Source: Lactobacillus sp. UBA5804
Lineage (GTDB): Bacteria; Bacillota; Bacilli; Lactobacillales; Lactobacillaceae
Reading direction: 5' to 3'
Length of the DNA: 12,953 nt
Assembly (NCBI GenBank): GCA_002418055.1
Contig: DIDI01000022.1
Span: 18,708-31,660 of the forward strand
Of the stretch, positions 12,868 through 12,953 are shown piece by piece. The stretch's first letter is position 1. Each line of letters opens with the position of its first letter. Under the pieces are notes generated by a model that was not told where the DNA came from, ran no database searches, and was given only the letters and a program-made list of their open reading frames with translations. Position numbers and translations under genes: made by a program.

Positions 12868-12953
12868 TTGACGGCATTTTCGGAAGAAACAAAGGATACG
12901 ATTGGCGGGAAATTTGTTACGTTCCCCGCTAAAATCCACGCCCAGTTCGGGCC
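12868..12953 (+). CDS. Possible start of an unidentified CDS running off the right edge
   Basis: The frame holding 12853-12953 is open after a TGA at 12850-12852 and continues past the edge. Its translation (…LTAFSEETKDTIGG, then KFVTFPAKIHAQFG) looks protein-like in composition. The only start-like codon is TTG 12868; the upstream GGAA at 12857-12860 is a weak ribosome site. About 28 residues are visible and I do not recognise them. It could equally be non-coding sequence or a gene remnant. Confidence 0.25.
   Translation, partial: MTAFSEETKDTIGGKFVTFPAKIHAQFG

Noticed and set aside
12745..12939. 64-codon minus-strand frame across the guaA end
   Set aside because: It overlaps the conserved guaA C-terminus and has no ribosome site or recognisable product.
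1..12953. CRISPR arrays, tRNA or rRNA genes, insertion sequences, prophage genes
   Set aside because: No regularly spaced repeats, tRNA-like cloverleaf, transposase, integrase or phage structural frame was found on either strand.

Overview
The window comes from a low-to-moderate GC Firmicute, most likely a member of the Lactobacillaceae. The indications are AAGGAGG-type ribosome binding sites, sigma-A promoters, U-tailed intrinsic terminators, an RNA polymerase delta subunit, a guanine riboswitch, an EF1143/YwfO-type dNTPase, and a secreted protein with SLAP (lactobacillal S-layer-like) modules. It is a compact housekeeping region. There is no insertion sequence, prophage, tRNA, rRNA or CRISPR array.

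Layout. 1-133: 3' end of purR (+). 181-1566: glmU (+), then a terminator. 1658-2275: a lysine-rich secreted SLAP-like protein (+) with its own promoter and terminator, sitting between glmU and prs. 2397-3368: prs (+). A bidirectional terminator separates prs from a convergent HD-domain dNTPase gene (3429-4796, -). That gene is divergent from a DUF1934 gene (4919-5320, +), which is followed by rpoE (start best placed at GTG 5369), pyrG (6033-7652) and a MurA2-type gene (7774-9060). A second bidirectional terminator separates murA from the minus-strand xpt-pbuX operon (10983 down to 9119), which is headed by a guanine riboswitch. guaA (11284-12834, +) is transcribed divergently from xpt. The last ~120 bp may hold the start of another reading frame.

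Functionally the window is a nucleotide and wall-precursor cluster. Prs makes PRPP, Xpt uses PRPP to salvage xanthine imported by PbuX, and GuaA converts the resulting XMP to GMP. PyrG makes CTP and the HD protein degrades dNTPs. GlmU makes UDP-GlcNAc and MurA consumes it.

The most informative regulatory structures are two. First, the pyrG leader: the predicted transcript starts GGGC and runs into a terminator about 20 nt later, the arrangement of CTP-sensitive reiterative-transcription attenuation. Second, the xpt leader: a complete guanine aptamer whose P1 3' strand can pair with the terminator loop to form an antiterminator. The most notable protein observation is that the MurA paralogue has Asp where the fosfomycin-reactive catalytic Cys normally lies. 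I found no wholly unknown system here.
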